From JALYLC01 sp963743275 (GTDB lineage Bacteria; Actinomycetota; Thermoleophilia; Gaiellales; JALYLC01): DNA of 64,000 bases. The position numbers and the translations under genes were made by a program. Position 1 is the first letter of the stretch, and each line of letters begins with the position of its first letter. Location of the stretch: assembly GCA_963743275.1 (NCBI GenBank), contig CAVUPB010000006.1:62001-126000 (forward strand). Reading direction: 5' to 3'. The notes below the pieces were generated by a model. The model was not told the DNA's origin. It ran no database searches and saw only the letters and a list, made by a program, of their open reading frames with translations. This document shows, one piece after another, positions 44,376 to 53,312 of this stretch.

Positions 44376-46046
44376 ATGGCAGACGCGACGTACGACTTCA
44401 TCATCGTCGGGGGCGGATCGGCGGGGTGTGCGCTCGCCAACCGGCTGAGCGCGGATGCGTCGAACCGCGTGCTCGTGCTCGAGGCGGGCCGCACGGATTC
44501 GAAGTGGGACATCTTCATCCACATGCCGGCCGCGCTGACCTGGCCGATCGGCAGCCGCTTCTACGACTGGAAGTACGAGTCGGAGCCCGAGCCGCACATG
44601 AACGGCCGGCGCGTCTACCACGCGCGCGGCAAGGTGCTCGGCGGGTCGAGCTCGATCAACGGCATGATCTTCCAGCGCGGCAACCCGCTCGACATCGAGC
44701 GCTGGGCGCACGACCCCGGCATGGAGTCGTGGGGCTACGCGAACTGCCTGCCGTACTTCAAGAAGATGGAGACGTGCCTGGCCGGCGCCGACGAGTACCG
44801 CGGCGGTGACGGCCCGCTGCAGCTCGAGCGCGGCCCGGCCACGAACCCGCTCTTCACGGCGTTCTTCGAGGCCACCCAGCAGGCCGGCTACACGCTGACC
44901 TCCGATGTCAACGGCTACCGCCAGGAGGGCTTCGCGCCCTTCGACCGCAACATCCGGCGCGGCCGGCGGCTGAGCGCGGCGAGGGCCTACCTGCACCCCG
45001 TGCTGAGCCGCCCGAACCTCGAGCTGCAGACGCGCGCGCAGGTCACCCGCGTGCTCTTCGAGGGCACGCGCGCGGTCGGCGTCGAGTACCGCGCCGGCAA
45101 GGGCGCGCTCAAGCAGGCGCGCGCGGCCGAGGTCATCCTCTGCGGCGGCTCGATCAACACGCCGCAGCTGCTCGAGCTCTCCGGCGTCGGCGACGCCAAG
45201 GCGCTCGGCGGGCTCGGCATCGACGTCGTGCACGACCTGCCGGGCGTCGGCGAGAACCTGCAGGACCACCTCGAGGTCTACGTCCAGTACTCGTGCAAGC
45301 AGCCGGTCTCGGTCGCGCCCGCGATGCTCTACCGCAACCGCCCGAGCGTGTTCCTGAAGTGGCTGCTGTTCCGCAGCGGGCCGGGCGCGACGAACCACTT
45401 CGAGGGCGGCGGCTTCGCGCGCTCCAACGACGACGTGATCTACCCGAACCTGATGTTCCACTTCCTGCCGGTCGCCGTGCGCTACGACGGCTCCTCGCCG
45501 GCGGGCGGGCACGGCTACCAGGTGCACATCGGGCCGATGTACTCCGACGCGCGCGGATCGGTGCACATCAAGTCGCGCGATCCCTTCGCGAAGCCGGCGC
45601 TGCGCTTCAACTACCTCTCGACCGACCAGGACAAGCGCGAGTGGGTCGAGGCGATCGGCGTCGCGCGCAAGATCCTCACGCAGCCCGCCTTCGAGCCCTA
45701 CAACGGCGGCGAGCTCTCGCCCGGGCCGGGCGTCTCGACGCCGGAGGAGATCCTCGACTGGGTGCGCAAGGACGCCGAGACCGCGCTGCATCCGTCCTGC
45801 ACCTGCAAGATGGGCACGGGCGCGGACGCGGTCGTCGACCCCACGAGCATGCGCGTGCACGGGCTCGACGGCCTGCGCGTCGTGGACGCCTCGGTGTTCC
45901 CGTACGTGACCAACGGCAACATCTACGCGCCGGTGATGATGGTCGCCGAGAAGTCCGCCGACCTCATCCTCGGCAACACGCCGCTGCCGCCGCTGGAAGT
46001 CCCGTTCTTCCGCCGCGACAAGGAGCCGCAGGCCACCGCGACCTGA
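44376..46046 (+). CDS. betA: Choline dehydrogenase / GMC oxidoreductase
   Basis: A 556-residue flavoprotein of the GMC family with strong BetA character. It shows VGGGSAGCALANRL (FAD site, residues 11-24), RGKVLGGSSSINGMIFQRGN, GSINTPQLLELSG and the C-terminal active site with H472 (LHPSCTCKMG) and N515 (VTNGNIYAP). It would oxidise choline to betaine aldehyde, and possibly on to glycine betaine, at the membrane face. GGGAGGG lies 5 bases before the ATG. It is separated from the GntR/dimethylglycine operon only by two palindromes, and the functions are consecutive. A related alcohol substrate cannot be excluded. Confidence 0.82.
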   Translation: MADATYDFIIVGGGSAGCALANRLSADASNRVLVLEAGRTDSKWDIFIHMPAALTWPIGSRFYDWKYESEPEPHMNGRRVYHARGKVLGGSSSINGMIFQRGNPLDIERWAHDPGMESWGYANCLPYFKKMETCLAGADEYRGGDGPLQLERGPATNPLFTAFFEATQQAGYTLTSDVNGYRQEGFAPFDRNIRRGRRLSAARAYLHPVLSRPNLELQTRAQVTRVLFEGTRAVGVEYRAGKGALKQARAAEVILCGGSINTPQLLELSGVGDAKALGGLGIDVVHDLPGVGENLQDHLEVYVQYSCKQPVSVAPAMLYRNRPSVFLKWLLFRSGPGATNHFEGGGFARSNDDVIYPNLMFHFLPVAVRYDGSSPAGGHGYQVHIGPMYSDARGSVHIKSRDPFAKPALRFNYLSTDQDKREWVEAIGVARKILTQPAFEPYNGGELSPGPGVSTPEEILDWVRKDAETALHPSCTCKMGTGADAVVDPTSMRVHGLDGLRVVDASVFPYVTNGNIYAPVMMVAEKSADLILGNTPLPPLEVPFFRRDKEPQATAT

Positions 46047-46053
46047 GGCGGCC

Positions 46054-46082
46054 GCAACGTTGGGGTCTGACCCCAACGTTGC
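46054..46082. repeat. 29-nt palindrome, copy 1 (GGGGTC-T-GACCCC core)
   Basis: Perfect dyad with arm GCAACGTTGGGGTC and a central T, 8 bases after the betA stop. It is one of four copies in the window. All share the core TTGGGGTC(T/A)GACCCC but differ in the outer arms. It could act as a terminator or be a REP-like element. Confidence 0.7.
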
Positions 46083-46091
46083 ACGGGGTCC

Positions 46092-46120
46092 GCAAAGTTG
46101 GGGTCAGACCCCAACGTTGC
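46092..46120. repeat. 29-nt palindrome, copy 2
   Basis: Second member of the upstream pair, 9 bases after copy 1. The left arm is GCAAAGTTGGGGTC with central A; there is one mismatch to a perfect dyad. It ends 5 bases before the -35 box of the GntR gene. Confidence 0.68.
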
Positions 46121-46125
46121 ACGCG

Positions 46126-46154
46126 TGGACATCTGGCATGCGGGTGATATATCA
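46126..46154 (+). promoter_or_regulatory. Promoter with overlapping 10-bp operator dyad for the GntR gene
   Basis: TGGACA (46126-46131) is followed after 16 bases by TATATC (46148-46153). The -10 lies inside the perfect dyad TGATATATCA (46145-46154). The GTG start at 46163 is 9 bases later, implying a very short or absent leader. A dyad over the -10 of a GntR gene is a classic autoregulation arrangement. Confidence 0.5.
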
Positions 46155-46162
46155 TCGCCCGC

Positions 46163-46819
46163 GTGCCGACCGTGCATCAGCCCGAGGCCGCGTCGGCGCG
46201 CTCGCTGACCGACCAGGCGTACTACCGCATCCGCGAGCTGATCGTGCGGCTCGAGCTGGCTCCCGGCGCGTTCGTGCAGGAGCGCGACCTGATGGAGCGC
46301 ACCGGCCTCGGTCGCACGCCCGTGCGCGAGGCGCTGCGCACGCTCGCGCGCGACCGGCTCGTCGAGGTGCTGCCGCGGCGCGGCGTCTTCATCGCGCCGA
46401 TCAACGTGGGCGACCTCGCCGGCCTCTCCGAGGTGCGGCTCGCGCTCGAGCCCTACGCCGCGCGCCTCGCGGCCGAGCGCCGCACGCCGGCCGACCGCGA
46501 CGCCGCGGTGGCGCTGCTGCGGGAGCTCGACGAGGCCGGCGACGACGACCGGCTGCTGATCGAGCTCGATCAGCGCATCCACCGCCACATCTGGAGCTGC
46601 GCGCACAGCCCGTTCCTCGCGCGCACGCTCGAGGAGTACTACGTGCTGGCCCTGCGGATCTGGTTCCTGGCGCTCGATCGCGTCGCCGAGCTCGAGGATG
46701 CGGTGCACGAGCACCGCGAGCTGCTGGAGACGATCCGCGACGGCGACGCGACCCGCGCCGAGGCCTCGATGGCCCGCCACGTGGCGGCCTTCGAGCAGGC
46801 CGTCCGCACCGTCCTGTGA
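46163..46819 (+). CDS. GntR-family regulator, FadR/FCD subfamily
   Basis: A 218-residue transcription factor. The N-terminal winged helix (residues 13-80) includes QERDLMERTGLGRTPVREAL and LVEVLPRRGVFIAP. The C-terminal all-helical FCD ligand domain contains the metal-site residues typical of the subfamily (EVRLALEPYAARLAA, LDQRIHRHIW, HEHRELLETI). It sits 25 bp upstream of the dimethylglycine-type oxidase in the same direction, with an operator-like dyad over its own promoter. It probably represses this operon until a methylated amine or breakdown product binds. Confidence 0.88.
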   Translation: MPTVHQPEAASARSLTDQAYYRIRELIVRLELAPGAFVQERDLMERTGLGRTPVREALRTLARDRLVEVLPRRGVFIAPINVGDLAGLSEVRLALEPYAARLAAERRTPADRDAAVALLRELDEAGDDDRLLIELDQRIHRHIWSCAHSPFLARTLEEYYVLALRIWFLALDRVAELEDAVHEHRELLETIRDGDATRAEASMARHVAAFEQAVRTVL

Positions 46820-46844
46820 ACAACCGGTCCATGAAAGAGGAGCA

Positions 46845-49364
46845 ATGAGCGAAAGCGGCCTGCCCGCCCGCGCCCGCGCAGTCGTGATCGGCTGCGGGAT
46901 CGTCGGCAACAGCCTCGCCCACCACCTGGCCCGGCTGGGCTGGACCGACATCGTGCTGCTCGACAAGGGCCCGCTGCCGAACCCCGGCGGCTCGACCGGC
47001 CACGCGTCGAACTTCATCTTCCCGGTCGACCACTCCAAGGAGATGACGGCGCTGACCTCGGACAGCTCGCGCCAGTACCGCGAGATGGGCGTCTTCACCG
47101 AGTGCGGCGGCATCGAGGTCGCGCGCACCGAGGCGCGCATGGAGGAGCTGCGGCGGCGCATGGCCTCGGCCAAGGCGTGGGGCATCGAGCCCGCCTCGCT
47201 CGTGACCCCCGCGGAGATCAAGGAGCTCGTCCCGTTCATCGACGAGTCGCTGCTGCTGGGCGGCTTCTACTGCCCGACCGTCGGCGTCGTCGACTCGCTG
47301 CGCGCCGGCACGCTCATGCGCGAGGCCGCGCAGGAGCAGGGCGCGCTCTCGGTGTTCCCGAACACCGAGGTGCTCGGCATCGACGTCGAGGGCGAGCGCG
47401 TGCGGCGCCTGCGCACGACGCGCGGCGACATCGAGCTCGAGACGCTCGTGATCGCGTGCGGCGTCTGGAGCCCGCGCATCGCGCGCATGGCCGGCTCGCA
47501 CATCCCGCTGACCCCGGCCGTGCACCAGATGATCGACGTCGGCCCCGTGCCGCGCTTCGAGGCCTCGACGAAGGCGATCGAGTTCCCCATCGTGCGCGAC
47601 ATGGACGTGTTCATGTACGAGCGCCAGGACGGCGTCGGCCTCGAGATCGGCTCCTACGCGCACCGGCCGATCCTGCACGACCCCGACGAGATCCCCTCGA
47701 TCGAGGAGGCCGCGCTCTCGCCCACGGAGTTCCCGTTCACGCAGGCCGACTTCGAGCCCCAGATGGAGCACGCGCTCGAGCTGATGCCCGAGATCGTCGG
47801 CAACGAGAAGGTCGGCGTGAAGTACGCGATCAACGGCCTGATCGCCCTGACGCCCGACGGCATGCCGATCCTCGGCGAGACGCCCGACGTCAAGGGCCTC
47901 TGGTCGGCCGCCGCCGTGTGGGTCAAGGAAGGCCCCGGCGTCGGCAAGTCGCTGGCCGAGGTGATGGTGCACGGCGAGTCCGAGATCGACCTGCACAGCT
48001 CGGACATCGCGCGCTTCCACACGCACCAGAAGACGCGCTCGCACATCCGCGCGCGCACGAGCGAGGCGTTCAACAAGACGTACGGCATCGTCCACCCGGG
48101 CGAGCAGTGGGCGTCCGACCGCAACCTGCGGCTGTCGCCCATGCACGCCCGCCACGAGGCGCTCGGCGCGGCCTTCTTCGAGGCCGCCGGCTGGGAGCGC
48201 CCGCAGTGGTTCGAGGCCAACGCGGGCCTCGTGGCCGAGTACGGCGTGGAGCCGCGCGCGGCCGAGTGGGACGCGCGCTGGTGGTCGCCGATCATCAACG
48301 CCGAGCACCTCGCGATGCGCGACCGCGCCGGCATCTTCGACCTCTCGGCGTTCGCGATCTTCGACGTCAGCGGCCCGGGCGCGCTCGCATCGCTGCAGCG
48401 CGTCGCGATGCGCCAGGTCGACGTCGCCATCGGCCGCGTCGTCTACACGCCGCTGCTCACGCCCGGCGGCGGCTTCCGCTCCGACCTCACGATCATGCGC
48501 CTCGGCGACGACCGCTTCCGCATCGTGACCGGCGCGGCGCACGGCATGGCCGACCGCAAGTGGTTCATCGACAACCTGCCCGAGGACGGCTCGGCGCAGC
48601 TCGTCGACGTCACCACGGCCTGGACGACGATCGGCCTCTGGGGCCCGCGTGCGCGCGACATCCTCAGCTCGGTCACCTCCGACGACGTCTCCCACGAGGG
48701 CTTCAAGTTCGGCATGTGCAAGGAGCTCGAGATCGGCTCGCAGATCGCGCTCGCCTCGCGCATCTCGTACGTCGGCGACCTCGGCTGGGAGCTGTACGTG
48801 CCGATCGAGCAGGGCGCGCGCATGTGGGACACGCTCTGGGAGGCCGGCGAGCCGCACAGGCTGGTGGCCTGCGGCATCGGCGTCTACGGCACGACGGGGC
48901 GGCTCGAGAAGGGCTACCGCGCCTACGGCGCCGAGCTCGAGTCCGAGTACGACGTCGTCGAGGCCGGCATGACGGGGCCGCGCATCAAGGAGCAGGACTT
49001 CGTCGGCAAGGAGGCGCACCTGCGCCACCTCGAGGCCGATCCGGCTGCGATCCTCTGCACCCTGACCGTCGACGACCACACCTCGGCGAGCGGCGTGAAG
49101 CGCTACCCGCTCGGCCGCGAGCCGATCCTCACGCGCGACGGGACGCCCCTGACCGACGCCAAGGGCCGGCGCTCGTACGTGACGAGCGCGGGCGCCGGGC
49201 CCTCGGTCGGCAAGTACCTCCTGCTCGCCTACCTGCCGCCCGAACAGGCCGTCGTCGGCACCGAGCTCGCCGTCGAGTACATGTGCGAGCGCTACCCCGT
49301 GACGGTGGCGGTCGCCGGCTCGACGCCGATCTTCGACCCCGAGAACACGCGGATCCGGTCGTGA
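46845..49364 (+). CDS. Dimethylglycine/sarcosine dehydrogenase-like FAD plus GcvT protein
   Basis: An 839-residue two-part enzyme. Residues 1-400 are a DAO-type FAD domain (VVIGCGIVGNSLAHHLA with GxGxxG at 16-21, FFYCPTVGVVDS-like region, GVKYAINGLIALTPDGMPIL). Residues about 430-830 are a GcvT-like tetrahydrofolate domain (RAGIFDLSAFAIFDVSGPGA, SYVGDLGWELYVPIEQG, GYRAYGAELESEYDVVEAGM). Such proteins oxidise N-methyl groups and pass formaldehyde to folate. AAAGAGGAG precedes the ATG. EtfB and EtfA follow immediately, marking them as its electron acceptor. Dimethylglycine, sarcosine or a related methylamine is the likely substrate. Confidence 0.85.
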   Translation: MSESGLPARARAVVIGCGIVGNSLAHHLARLGWTDIVLLDKGPLPNPGGSTGHASNFIFPVDHSKEMTALTSDSSRQYREMGVFTECGGIEVARTEARMEELRRRMASAKAWGIEPASLVTPAEIKELVPFIDESLLLGGFYCPTVGVVDSLRAGTLMREAAQEQGALSVFPNTEVLGIDVEGERVRRLRTTRGDIELETLVIACGVWSPRIARMAGSHIPLTPAVHQMIDVGPVPRFEASTKAIEFPIVRDMDVFMYERQDGVGLEIGSYAHRPILHDPDEIPSIEEAALSPTEFPFTQADFEPQMEHALELMPEIVGNEKVGVKYAINGLIALTPDGMPILGETPDVKGLWSAAAVWVKEGPGVGKSLAEVMVHGESEIDLHSSDIARFHTHQKTRSHIRARTSEAFNKTYGIVHPGEQWASDRNLRLSPMHARHEALGAAFFEAAGWERPQWFEANAGLVAEYGVEPRAAEWDARWWSPIINAEHLAMRDRAGIFDLSAFAIFDVSGPGALASLQRVAMRQVDVAIGRVVYTPLLTPGGGFRSDLTIMRLGDDRFRIVTGAAHGMADRKWFIDNLPEDGSAQLVDVTTAWTTIGLWGPRARDILSSVTSDDVSHEGFKFGMCKELEIGSQIALASRISYVGDLGWELYVPIEQGARMWDTLWEAGEPHRLVACGIGVYGTTGRLEKGYRAYGAELESEYDVVEAGMTGPRIKEQDFVGKEAHLRHLEADPAAILCTLTVDDHTSASGVKRYPLGREPILTRDGTPLTDAKGRRSYVTSAGAGPSVGKYLLLAYLPPEQAVVGTELAVEYMCERYPVTVAVAGSTPIFDPENTRIRS

Positions 49365-49366
49365 CG

Positions 49367-50128
49367 ATGAAGATCCTGGTCTGCGTCAAGCGCGTGCCCA
49401 TGACGGGCGGCAAGATCGTCCTCACGGCCGACGAGCAGGAGATCCACACGCGGCACCTCGGCTTCACGATCAGCCCGCACGAGGAGTGCGGCGTCGAGGA
49501 GGCCGTGCGGCTCGTCGAGGCGAACGGCGGCGAGTCGGTCGTGCTCACGCTCGGCCCGGCCGAGGCCGTCGAGCAGCTGCGCGACGCCATGGCGCTCGGC
49601 ATCGACCGCGGCATCCACCTCGAGTCCGCCGAGGAGTGGGATCCCGAGGCGACGGCCGCGGCGATCGTCGACGCCGTGCGCGAGGACGAGGCGGCGAGCG
49701 GCCCCTTCGACCTCATCCTGTTCGGCAACGAGTCGGCCGACTCGGGCGGCTTCCAGATCGGCCTGCGCGCGGCCCACGCGCTCGGGCGGCCCTGCGCGAC
49801 CGGGCTGAAGGGCGTCGCCGTGAGCGACGGCGAGGTGCGCTGCGAGCAGGAGGTGGCGGGCGGGCGCGACGTCTACCGCCTGCCGCTGCCCGCCGTCCTG
49901 ACCGTGCTCGAGGGGCTCAACTTCCCGCGCTACCCGTCGGTGCCGGGGCGCATGCGCGCCGGGCGCAAGCCGCTCGCGACGACGTCGCCCGCACGCCCCG
50001 CCTCGCGGCTCGAGAAGGTGCGGCTGGTCGTGCCGGAGGGCCAGAGCAAGCAGGCCGAGGTGCTCGGAAACGGCGCTGACGCGGCCCCCGCCGTCGTCGA
50101 GATGCTGCGTGGACTGGGGGTGGTCTGA
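49367..50128 (+). CDS. etfB: Electron transfer flavoprotein beta subunit
   Basis: A 253-residue EtfB. Starts KILVCVKRVPMTGGKI; contains SPHEECGVEEAVRLVEANGG and the AMP/flavin-binding family block LILFGNESADSGGFQIGLRA. C-terminal NFPRYPSVPGRMRAGRKPL is typical. It forms a heterodimer with EtfA in the cytoplasm and shuttles electrons from the adjacent dehydrogenase to the membrane Fe-S protein. ATG 49367 is chosen; a GTG at 49361 overlaps the upstream stop. Confidence 0.92.
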   Translation: MKILVCVKRVPMTGGKIVLTADEQEIHTRHLGFTISPHEECGVEEAVRLVEANGGESVVLTLGPAEAVEQLRDAMALGIDRGIHLESAEEWDPEATAAAIVDAVREDEAASGPFDLILFGNESADSGGFQIGLRAAHALGRPCATGLKGVAVSDGEVRCEQEVAGGRDVYRLPLPAVLTVLEGLNFPRYPSVPGRMRAGRKPLATTSPARPASRLEKVRLVVPEGQSKQAEVLGNGADAAPAVVEMLRGLGVV

Positions 50129-51095
50129 GTGGTGCTCGTGCTCTGCGATCACAGCGAGGGCGTGCCGGGCGAGGTGTCGCTGCAGGCGCTGACGCTCGCG
50201 CGCGGGCTCGCCCAGGGCGGTCCGGTCGACGCGCTGCTGATCGGCCCCGGCGGCCGCGAGGCGGCCGCCGGACTCGGCGCGCACGGCGTCGCCACCGCGC
50301 ACGTGGCCGAGCACGACGCGCTCGGCTCCTACGCGCCCGACGCGTGGGCCCGCATCGTCTGCGACACGGCCGAGCGCCTCGGCGCCACGATCGTCGTCGG
50401 CGCCCGGCAACGAGCGCGGCAACGAGGTGCTCGCGCGCGCAGCGGCGCGCGCCGGCGAGCCGATGGCCGCGAACTGCATCGCCGCGATCCCGGGCCAGCC
50501 GATCGCGCTGACGCGCATCCGCTGGGGCGGCAGCCTGCTCGAGGAGGCGCGCCTGCACGCCGGGCGCGCGTTCCTGACCGTCGCCCCCCACGCGCTCGCG
50601 ATCGACGCGAGTGGCGGCGGGACGGGAGCGGTCGAGCCGTTCGCGGCCGAGCTGGACGACGCCGACCTCGTCGTGCGCGTGCACGAGCGCGTGGCCGCGG
50701 CGGCGGGCGGCGTCTCGCTCGCCGACGCCAAGGTCGTCGTGACCGGCGGGCGCGGGGTCGGCTCGCCCGAGGGCTTCGCCCCGATCGAGGAGCTCGCCGC
50801 CGCGCTCGGCGGCGCCGTCGGCTGCTCGCGCGCCGTGACGATGGCGGGCTGGCGCTCGCACACCGACCAGGTCGGGCAGACGGGCACGAAGATCGCGCCC
50901 GAGATCTACATCGCCTGCGGCGTCAGCGGCGCGACCCAGCACCTCGCCGGCGCCAAGGGCGCCAAGCGGATCCTCGCCGTCAACACCGACCCGGAGGCGC
51001 CGATCATGTCCAGCGCCGACTACGCGGTGATCGGCGACCTGCACGAGGTCGTGCCCGCGATCACCGCCGAGATCCGGCGCACGCGGGGCGCATAG
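50129..51095 (+). CDS. etfA: Electron transfer flavoprotein alpha subunit (one frame break)
   Basis: About 321 residues. The N-terminal domain (LVLCDHSEGVPGEVSLQALT) leads to VVG followed, after a frame change near 50405, by GNERGNEVLARAAARAGEP. Removing one C from the CCC run at about 50402-50404 restores the frame. The C-terminal FAD domain is complete: VVVTGGRGVGSPEGFAPIEE, GCSRAVTMAGWRSHTDQVGQ, CGVSGATQHLAGAKGAK and ILAVNTDPEAPIM. GTG start directly follows the etfB stop; the stop overlaps the next start (TAGTG). An intact partner and operon argue that the break is a sequencing error. Confidence 0.88.
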
Positions 51096-53086
51096 TGATC
51101 GGCGGCCTCGCCCTGCTCGTCGTCGCGCTCGTGTGCGCCGGCGTCTTCGCACGGCGGGCCCGCCTGCTCTACCGGCTCGTGCGCATGGGCAAGCCCGTGG
51201 CGCGCTTCGACGACGTCCCGCAGCGCGTGCGCAACGAGGCGGTCGTCGTGCTCGGGCAGAGGAAGCTGTTCCAGCGGCTGCTCCCCGGCGTCATGCACGC
51301 GGCGATCTTCTGGGGCTTCATCGTGCTCCTGCCCACGATCGTCATGGCCATGATCGGCATCGTCGACCGCGACTCGACGCTGCCGTGGCTCGGCTCGCAG
51401 GGCTGGTTCGCGTTCCTCGTCGACCTCTTCGCGGTGCTCGTGCTCGCGGGCGTGCTGACGGCGTTCGCGATCCGCAAGATCCAGCGGCCGAAGCGCTTCG
51501 ACGGCAGCCACCTGGGCGAGGCCGACCTGATCCTGGCGCTGATCGCGGGCATCGTCGTCACGCTCGTCGTGTGGCACGCCTCGCGCATCGCGCTCGGGCT
51601 GAACGAGTACCACCCGGCGTCGTGGGCGCCCGTCTCCGACCTCGTCTCGCACGCGTTCGGCCACGGGAGCGTCACGAAGGCGATCGAGCGCATCGCCGTG
51701 TGGGCCCACGTGCTGATCATCCTCGGGTTCCTCACCTACCTGCCGCACTCCAAGCACCTGCACATCGTCACGGCCGGGATCAACGTCTACTTCGGGCGCA
51801 CGCGCGCACGCGGCCGGCTCGAGCCGCTGCGCTTCGACGAGGAGGGCGTGGCCGAGGAGGACATCCGCTTCGGCGCCGCGACCGTCGCCGACCTGACCTG
51901 GAAGCAGATCGTCGACACGATGTCGTGCACCGAGTGCGGGCGCTGCCAGGACGTCTGCCCGGCGTACCAGACCGGCAAGGAGCTCTCGCCGAAGCTCCTC
52001 ATCATGGGCATCCGCGACCAGATGTTCCGCGAGGGGCCCGACCTGCTGGCGATGGCCGGGGGCGGCGAGGGCACGGCGCCCACGCCGCTCGTGCCGAACG
52101 CCGTCTCCGACGACGTCGTCTGGGACTGCGTCACGTGCGGGGCATGCGTGCGCGAGTGCCCGGTCGCGATCGAGCACGTCGACCACATCGTCGACCTGCG
52201 CCGCCACCTCGTCATGGTCGAGGGCCGCTTCCCGGAGGAGGCCGCCACGATGCTGCGCGACGTCGAGCGCAGCGCGAACCCGTGGGGCAAGCCGCAGGTC
52301 GAGCGCGCCAACTGGGCCGAGGGCCTCGACATCCGCGTGCTGGAGCCGGGCGACGCGCCGCCCGAGGTGCTGTTCTGGGTCGGCTGCGCGCCCTCCTACG
52401 ACGAGCGCGCGCGCGAGGGCGCTCGCTCCACGGCGAAGTTGCTGCAGGCGGCCGGGGTCGACTTCGCGATCCTCGGCCCGCGCGAGTGCTGCACCGGCGA
52501 CCCGGCGCGCCGGATGGGCAACGAGTACACGTTCCAGTCGTACGCGCAGCAGAACGTCGAGACGCTCGGCGAGGCCGGCGTCACGAAGATCGTCACGACC
52601 TGCCCCCACTGCTTCAACACGCTCGGCAACGAGTACCCCGACTTCGGCGGCCGCTACGAGGTCATGCACCACACCGAGCTGCTCGCGGAGCTCGTGCGCG
52701 ACGGGCGGCTCAAGCCGAAGGCCGACGAGCGCCGCATCACCTACCACGACTCCTGCTACCTGGCGCGCCACAACGACGTGCGCTCGGATCCGCGCGAGCT
52801 CGTCGACGCGGTCGGCGCGAGCGTCGAGATGCCGCGCAACCGCGAGCGCACGTTCTGCTGCGGCGCGGGCGGCGCGCACATGTGGATGGAGGAGCGCGGC
52901 GGCGCGATCAACGAGGCACGCGTGCGCGAAGCGGCCGAGACGGGCGCCGGGACGCTCGCCGTCGCCTGCCCGTTCTGCACGGTCATGCTCGACGACGGCG
53001 TGCGCTCGACCGGCACGAGCATGGAGGTCGTCGACGTGGCGACCCTGCTGATGCAGGCGGTCGAGCGGGGCGCCGAGCCGGCCTGA
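51095..53086 (+). CDS. HdrD/DgcB-like membrane Fe-S oxidoreductase (ETF:quinone route)
   Basis: A 663-residue protein. The N-terminal third has about five membrane helices with histidines (MHAAIFWGFIVLLP, VVWHASRI, WAHVLIILGFLTYLPHSKHL), cytochrome-b/NarI-like and probably haem-binding. Then come two 4Fe-4S sites (CTECGRCQDVCP from C278 and CVTCGACVRECP from C345). Two CCG domains follow (CAPSY..ECCTGD and DSCYLARHN..FCCGAGGAHMW). This layout occurs in DgcB and other ETF-coupled dehydrogenase partners that pass electrons to quinone. It begins at GTG in the etfA stop and closes the metabolic operon. Confidence 0.85.
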   Translation: MIGGLALLVVALVCAGVFARRARLLYRLVRMGKPVARFDDVPQRVRNEAVVVLGQRKLFQRLLPGVMHAAIFWGFIVLLPTIVMAMIGIVDRDSTLPWLGSQGWFAFLVDLFAVLVLAGVLTAFAIRKIQRPKRFDGSHLGEADLILALIAGIVVTLVVWHASRIALGLNEYHPASWAPVSDLVSHAFGHGSVTKAIERIAVWAHVLIILGFLTYLPHSKHLHIVTAGINVYFGRTRARGRLEPLRFDEEGVAEEDIRFGAATVADLTWKQIVDTMSCTECGRCQDVCPAYQTGKELSPKLLIMGIRDQMFREGPDLLAMAGGGEGTAPTPLVPNAVSDDVVWDCVTCGACVRECPVAIEHVDHIVDLRRHLVMVEGRFPEEAATMLRDVERSANPWGKPQVERANWAEGLDIRVLEPGDAPPEVLFWVGCAPSYDERAREGARSTAKLLQAAGVDFAILGPRECCTGDPARRMGNEYTFQSYAQQNVETLGEAGVTKIVTTCPHCFNTLGNEYPDFGGRYEVMHHTELLAELVRDGRLKPKADERRITYHDSCYLARHNDVRSDPRELVDAVGASVEMPRNRERTFCCGAGGAHMWMEERGGAINEARVREAAETGAGTLAVACPFCTVMLDDGVRSTGTSMEVVDVATLLMQAVERGAEPA

Positions 53087-53171
53087 ACCGGCGCTTCCGT
53101 TTCGGACGCCGCCAACGGGGCACTGCGTTCTCCGACGAGCGCGCCGCGCTCACCCGCGAAAGGCAACCCCC

Positions 53172-53252
53172 ATGCTCTGGACCATCCTCCTCATCGTGCT
53201 CATCGTCCTCGTCCTCGGCGGGCTCTTCGGCCGCGGCCGCTTCTCGCGCTGA
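53172..53252 (+). CDS. 26-residue single-helix membrane peptide
   Basis: A short open frame encodes MLWTILLIVLIVLVLGGLFG plus a basic tail GRGRFSR, i.e. one membrane helix with positive-inside charge. A purine stretch (GAAAGG) lies 9 bases upstream. Similar tiny hydrophobic proteins are common in bacteria and often missed. It is located 85 bp after the Fe-S gene and 29 bp before the downstream palindrome pair. It could be a subunit of the membrane complex or an independent stress peptide. Confidence 0.5.
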   Translation: MLWTILLIVLIVLVLGGLFGRGRFSR

Positions 53253-53281
53253 GCGCACGCGAGCGCCCAGCCTGAGCGCAT

Positions 53282-53310
53282 GCACGATTGGGGTCTGACC
53301 CCAATCGTGC
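53282..53310. repeat. 29-nt palindrome, copy 3
   Basis: Perfect dyad with arm GCACGATTGGGGTC and central T; the dyad extends one more base on each side. The outer arm differs from copy 1 on both sides in a compensating way. Confidence 0.7.
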
Positions 53311-53312
53311 AC

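Noticed and set aside
46401..49079. 892-codon minus-strand open frame opposite the DMGDH-like gene
   Set aside because: Antisense shadow; the plus strand has clear FAD and GcvT motifs through the whole span.
53089..53111. Imperfect hairpin after the Fe-S membrane protein gene as a terminator
   Set aside because: The stem is short with a bulge, and the nearby palindrome pair is a much stronger candidate.
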